Positions 61,714-64,000 of a stretch of DNA of 64,000 nt are shown piece by piece. The stretch is taken from contig NZ_JAUTAG010000001.1 in NCBI RefSeq assembly GCF_030818255.1, positions 2,976,001 to 3,040,000 on the forward strand, in the 5' to 3' direction. A program made the position numbers and the translations under genes. Below the pieces are notes generated by a model that saw only the letters and a program-made list of their open reading frames with translations, had not been told where the DNA came from and did not search any database. Position 1 is the first letter of the stretch, and each line of letters starts with the position of its first letter. Source of the DNA: Microbacterium sp. SORGH_AS_0969. Its GTDB lineage: Bacteria; Actinomycetota; Actinomycetes; Actinomycetales; Microbacteriaceae.

Positions 61714-61773
61714 ACGCCATCCGCGCACAGAAACACGTGGAGAGCGCGTTTACGTGAGCAAATAGCGTTTATG
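61709..61773. repeat. 65-bp inverted repeat, family A copy 3
   Basis: Arms 61709-61734 and 61748-61773 pair imperfectly: outer CATAAACGC/GCGTTTATG and inner GAAAC/GTTTA ends match, with mismatches between. The loop ACGTGGAGAGCGC is nearly that of copy 1. The element starts inside the last codons of the upstream gene and provides its TAA stop. The next gene is convergent, as for the other copies. Confidence 0.88.
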
Positions 61774-61828
61774 GCCCCGGCCCGGCGCACGCGCCCGACA
61801 GGCGCCGCCCGCCGCCGCCCCCCTGCGG

Positions 61829-63166
61829 CTAGCCCACGTGGGTGAGGCGCCCGATCGCCGCGAGGGGGATGCCGAGCCAATCCGGACGATTCCGCGTCTC
61901 GTAGATCGCCTCGTAGACGGCCTTGTCGAGCTCGAACGCGGCGAGGAGATCGCCACCGCCGGCTATCTCGCCGCCGGCCGCGGCCGCATAGCCCTCGAGG
62001 AACGACTGCTGTGCCGCGATGACCCACGCGCGGACGGCCGCTCCGTCGTCGTCGGCGATCGCTCCCGAGACGTAGTCGAACGAGCGCAGCATCCCCGCGA
62101 CGTCACGTACGGCGAGGTCGGGGAGGAGACGTTCCGCCATCGGACGCAACGGTTCGCCCTCGAAGTCGAGCAGCACCCACCCGTTGCTCGGCGTGTGCAG
62201 CACCTGCCCCAGGTGCAGATCGCCGTGGACGCGCTGAAGCGCGGGCCACGGCGCCGCCGCCGCGCGGGCGTAGACGGCACGGATGCGATCCACCAGCGGC
62301 GCGAGCGCGGGCACCTCGCTCAGCGCGATCGCGAGTCGACGCTCCCATGCCCCGGTGACGGCGGCACGGTCAGCGGCATCGGGCTCGCGCGTGGGGAACG
62401 CGGCGGCGAGCGCGACGTGCATCCCCGCCACGGCCTCGCCGAGGGCGCGCGCCGGTTCTCGGAAGTCCTCGTCGGCGCCCGCGGCGTTCAGCGCGACCCG
62501 CCAGGCGTCCTCGACACCGTCGAAGAACTGCTGCGCGAAGGCGAGGGAGCCGGTCACCGTCTCGCCCGTCGAGGCCGTCCACGTTCCCCGCAGCTCGCCG
62601 ATCGCGGCCGGGACGAACGTCGCTCCACCGGCGGCGAGGGCGGAGGGGAGCTCCACATCGGGATTGCGCCCGCCGTTGACCTGGCGGAAGAGCTTGCAGA
62701 TGACCGGGAGGCCGTCCTCGTCGGGGCGGAAGATGATCGACGTGTTGGACTGCTCACCGCTCAGCACCCGCGCCGTCGCCCGTGAGGCGGGTGTGCTGAG
62801 GTGCGGAGACCACAGCGCGAGGGCCTCCAGACCGGTCTCGGTCGACACGTCGATGCCGCCGACCGTGACAGCTCGGTAGAGCAGATCGGTGAACGCCTCG
62901 TCGGTGGTGGCATCCGCCCACACGCCGCCGTCGATCTCGGCACCGATCAGGCTCCCGGGCGGGACGGTGCCGGCCGGCCGCTTCACGACCGGTACCTGGT
63001 ACACGATCGCGGGAACGGCGGCGTCGTCGCGCACGAGGAGCAGCCGCATGTCCGGTTCGACAAGCGGCCACGACGCGACGAGGGAGAGCCGGGGGTCGCG
63101 GCCCTTGGTTCCGTACCAGCGCTGCCGCGGCATCCATACCGCGAGGAGATCGAGGAGGTCGCCCAT
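61829..63166 (-). CDS. mak: Maltokinase (Mak/Pep2 family)
   Basis: 445 residues. Phosphorylates maltose to maltose-1-phosphate, the donor for GlgE in the trehalose-to-alpha-glucan route. An N-terminal cap (about 1-130, WMPRQRWYGTKGRDPRLSL) precedes the kinase core SGEQSNTSIIF and VICKLFRQVNGGRNPDVE. The Brenner motif RVHGDLHLGQVL (about 311-322) and VLLDFEGEP (about 328) provide the catalytic Asp residues. TACTCT lies six bases before ATG 63166. Its usual partners treS and glgE are not within the window. Confidence 0.9.
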   Translation of the reverse strand: MGDLLDLLAVWMPRQRWYGTKGRDPRLSLVASWPLVEPDMRLLLVRDDAAVPAIVYQVPVVKRPAGTVPPGSLIGAEIDGGVWADATTDEAFTDLLYRAVTVGGIDVSTETGLEALALWSPHLSTPASRATARVLSGEQSNTSIIFRPDEDGLPVICKLFRQVNGGRNPDVELPSALAAGGATFVPAAIGELRGTWTASTGETVTGSLAFAQQFFDGVEDAWRVALNAAGADEDFREPARALGEAVAGMHVALAAAFPTREPDAADRAAVTGAWERRLAIALSEVPALAPLVDRIRAVYARAAAAPWPALQRVHGDLHLGQVLHTPSNGWVLLDFEGEPLRPMAERLLPDLAVRDVAGMLRSFDYVSGAIADDDGAAVRAWVIAAQQSFLEGYAAAAGGEIAGGGDLLAAFELDKAVYEAIYETRNRPDWLGIPLAAIGRLTHVG

Positions 63167-63172
63167 GCGGCG

Positions 63173-63178
63173 AGAGTA
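63173..63178 (-). promoter_or_regulatory. -10 element of the maltokinase gene (leaderless)
   Basis: TACTCT on the minus strand is six bases before ATG 63166. It suggests mak has its own promoter here rather than depending on an upstream treS. Confidence 0.55.
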
Positions 63179-63237
63179 GCCCGCCGACGTGATCGTCGCG
63201 CGGGTCTTGCGTCCCGGGTCGGCGAGATGAGAAGGGC

Positions 63238-64000
63238 TCAGGATGCCGCGTTCTCGGGCGAGGAGTCTCCGGTGCTCGATTCCACGCCCTCGGCGTCTCT
63301 CTTCCGTCGCGGGAGCGCCTTGCGCGCGATCGCGCCCGTCCGGCGGCCGGCGCCGCCGACGGCACCCGCGAGGACGTCGCCGACGCGCGCCACTCCGTTC
63401 GCGGCGGTCCTCTCGAGCCGCTCGGCGCCGGGCCGTGGCTCGAGGTCGGCCGGGAGTGTCGGCGGCGGGGGACCGAACGCGCGCCGCGCGTTCACGAGGA
63501 CGCGTCGTCCGAGAATGTGGTTGCCGGCGCCGCCGACGACGGCTCCGATGCCGAACGGGAGCGCCTTGCCCAGCCACGACGCCCCTCCGCGCGCCGCGAA
63601 CTGGCGGGCGAACGAGGTCTTCAGCCGATCGACCAGGGGGCCGACCGCAGCGCGGGGGAGCGTCTTGGTGACGAGATCGCCCCAGTACGTCGAGCGACTT
63701 GCGCCTCGGCCCGCGGCCTGCGCGGCCAACTGGGCCACCAGGTCGGTGCCTTCTTTGCCCAGCATCAGCGTCAGTACGAGGGCTCGGGCACGATCCGGGT
63801 CATCGACCGCGACACCGTGCACTTCGGCGACCGACTGGGCATAGAGCGCCGTCGCCTCGAGGAAGCCGATGGTCTCGACTCCGCTGAGCGCGAGGGTGAT
63901 CCCGGTCGTGATCCCGGGCACGACGGCGGTCGCGCCGACCGCCGCGCCGCCGGTGGTCACGGCCGCGAGGTAGCGACGTTCGAGGATTCCGAGGATCTCC
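63238..64000 (-). CDS. EcsC-family protein, N-terminus beyond the window
   Basis: At least 253 residues; the frame is open to the window edge, so the start is not seen. EILGILERRYLAAVTTGGAA, GITTGITLALSGVETIGFLEATALYAQSVAEVHG and LMLGKEG match EcsC-family proteins, small membrane-associated proteins of unknown function often beside ABC transporters. A glycine-rich hydrophobic stretch (ALPFGIGAVVGGAGNHILGR) and a basic, probably disordered C-terminus are visible. GTG 63960 is one in-frame codon but similarity continues upstream of it. Confidence 0.78.
   Translation of the reverse strand, partial: EILGILERRYLAAVTTGGAAVGATAVVPGITTGITLALSGVETIGFLEATALYAQSVAEVHGVAVDDPDRARALVLTLMLGKEGTDLVAQLAAQAAGRGASRSTYWGDLVTKTLPRAAVGPLVDRLKTSFARQFAARGGASWLGKALPFGIGAVVGGAGNHILGRRVLVNARRAFGPPPPTLPADLEPRPGAERLERTAANGVARVGDVLAGAVGGAGRRTGAIARKALPRRKRDAEGVESSTGDSSPENAAS

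Noticed and set aside
58457..61765. A 1102-codon plus-strand open frame across the glycerophosphotransferase/GT2 region
   Set aside because: It crosses three real genes in the wrong frame and is made of Arg/Ala/Pro runs. Its end only reads through the family A repeat.
2787..61773. Family A repeats as parts of a CRISPR array
   Set aside because: The copies are tens of kilobases apart, with no regular spacers or cas genes.

Overview
The window is high-GC actinobacterial chromosome, most likely Microbacteriaceae and probably Microbacterium. This rests on protein families, gene order, a C50-type carotenoid operon, an LAXTG cell-wall anchor and TAnnnT promoters sitting directly on ATG/GTG starts. 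No rRNA, CRISPR array, phage gene or insertion sequence was seen. Nearly all bases are coding, and no gene-free stretch exceeds 300 bases.

Layout. (1) 1-1132: end of a siderophore ABC permease plus a siderophore-interacting reductase. (2) 1395-6389: citrate synthase, divergent dapD/dapE for lysine and diaminopimelate, a PIG-V-like membrane mannosyltransferase and a DUF3117 protein. (3) 6487-11421: O-methyltransferase, tatB, mrp, DUF1003, a CBS/MgtE_N protein and a stress protein, in an order recalling M. tuberculosis Rv1220c-Rv1234 but without sigE/htrA. (4) 11418-14652: an alpha/beta hydrolase, then a tightly overlapped trio (WXG100-like protein, DUF1023-like hydrolase, lipoprotein). (5) 14735-20084: gamma-glutamyltransferase, aminopeptidase P, an EEP phosphoesterase and a PHP phosphoesterase. 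(6) 20276-40355: a block syntenic with Rv3211-Rv3193c: RhlE-type helicase, ferritin-like protein, DUF3107, adnA/adnB, a predicted pseudokinase, nudC, uvrD2, a TOMM-cyclodehydratase-like protein, a DUF2342 protein, a Lon/PDZ protease and UPF0182. (7) 40620-46750: decaprenoxanthin-type carotenoid operon idi-crtE-crtB-crtI-crtYe-crtYf-crtEb with a divergent MarR regulator. (8) 46768-56561: FGE-like protein, TetR regulator, LAQTG-anchored S8 peptidase, initiator tRNA, nitrilase, a small XRE/DUF6907 patch, a DapC-like aminotransferase and an HtrA-like protease. (9) 56614-61713: wall-polymer glycerophosphotransferases and a GT2. (10) 61829-64000: maltokinase and a partial EcsC-family protein.

Four observations stand out. 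Three copies of a 65-bp inverted repeat (2787, 20114, 61709) lie only between convergent genes, and an unrelated 60-bp palindrome (40473) sits in a fourth such gap. At least 18 genes have a -10-like hexamer placed 6-7 bases before the start codon, implying leaderless mRNAs; this also helps choose starts. Three normally intact genes (DUF2342, UPF0182, the third glycerophosphotransferase) are each broken by one apparent extra base, which may be sequence error or real decay. Several proteins have lost catalytic residues (phosphotransferase, FGE-like, DUF2342, the S8 histidine motif).

Working together: the iron genes take up and reduce ferric siderophores; dapD, dapE and the dapC-like gene make diaminopimelate for peptidoglycan; AdnAB and UvrD2 act in DNA repair; the crt operon makes membrane C50 carotenoid under a probable GGPP-sensing repressor; the 56.6-61.7 kb genes probably assemble a teichoic-acid-like polymer. 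All calls come from reading the sequence and remembered families; no database search was run.
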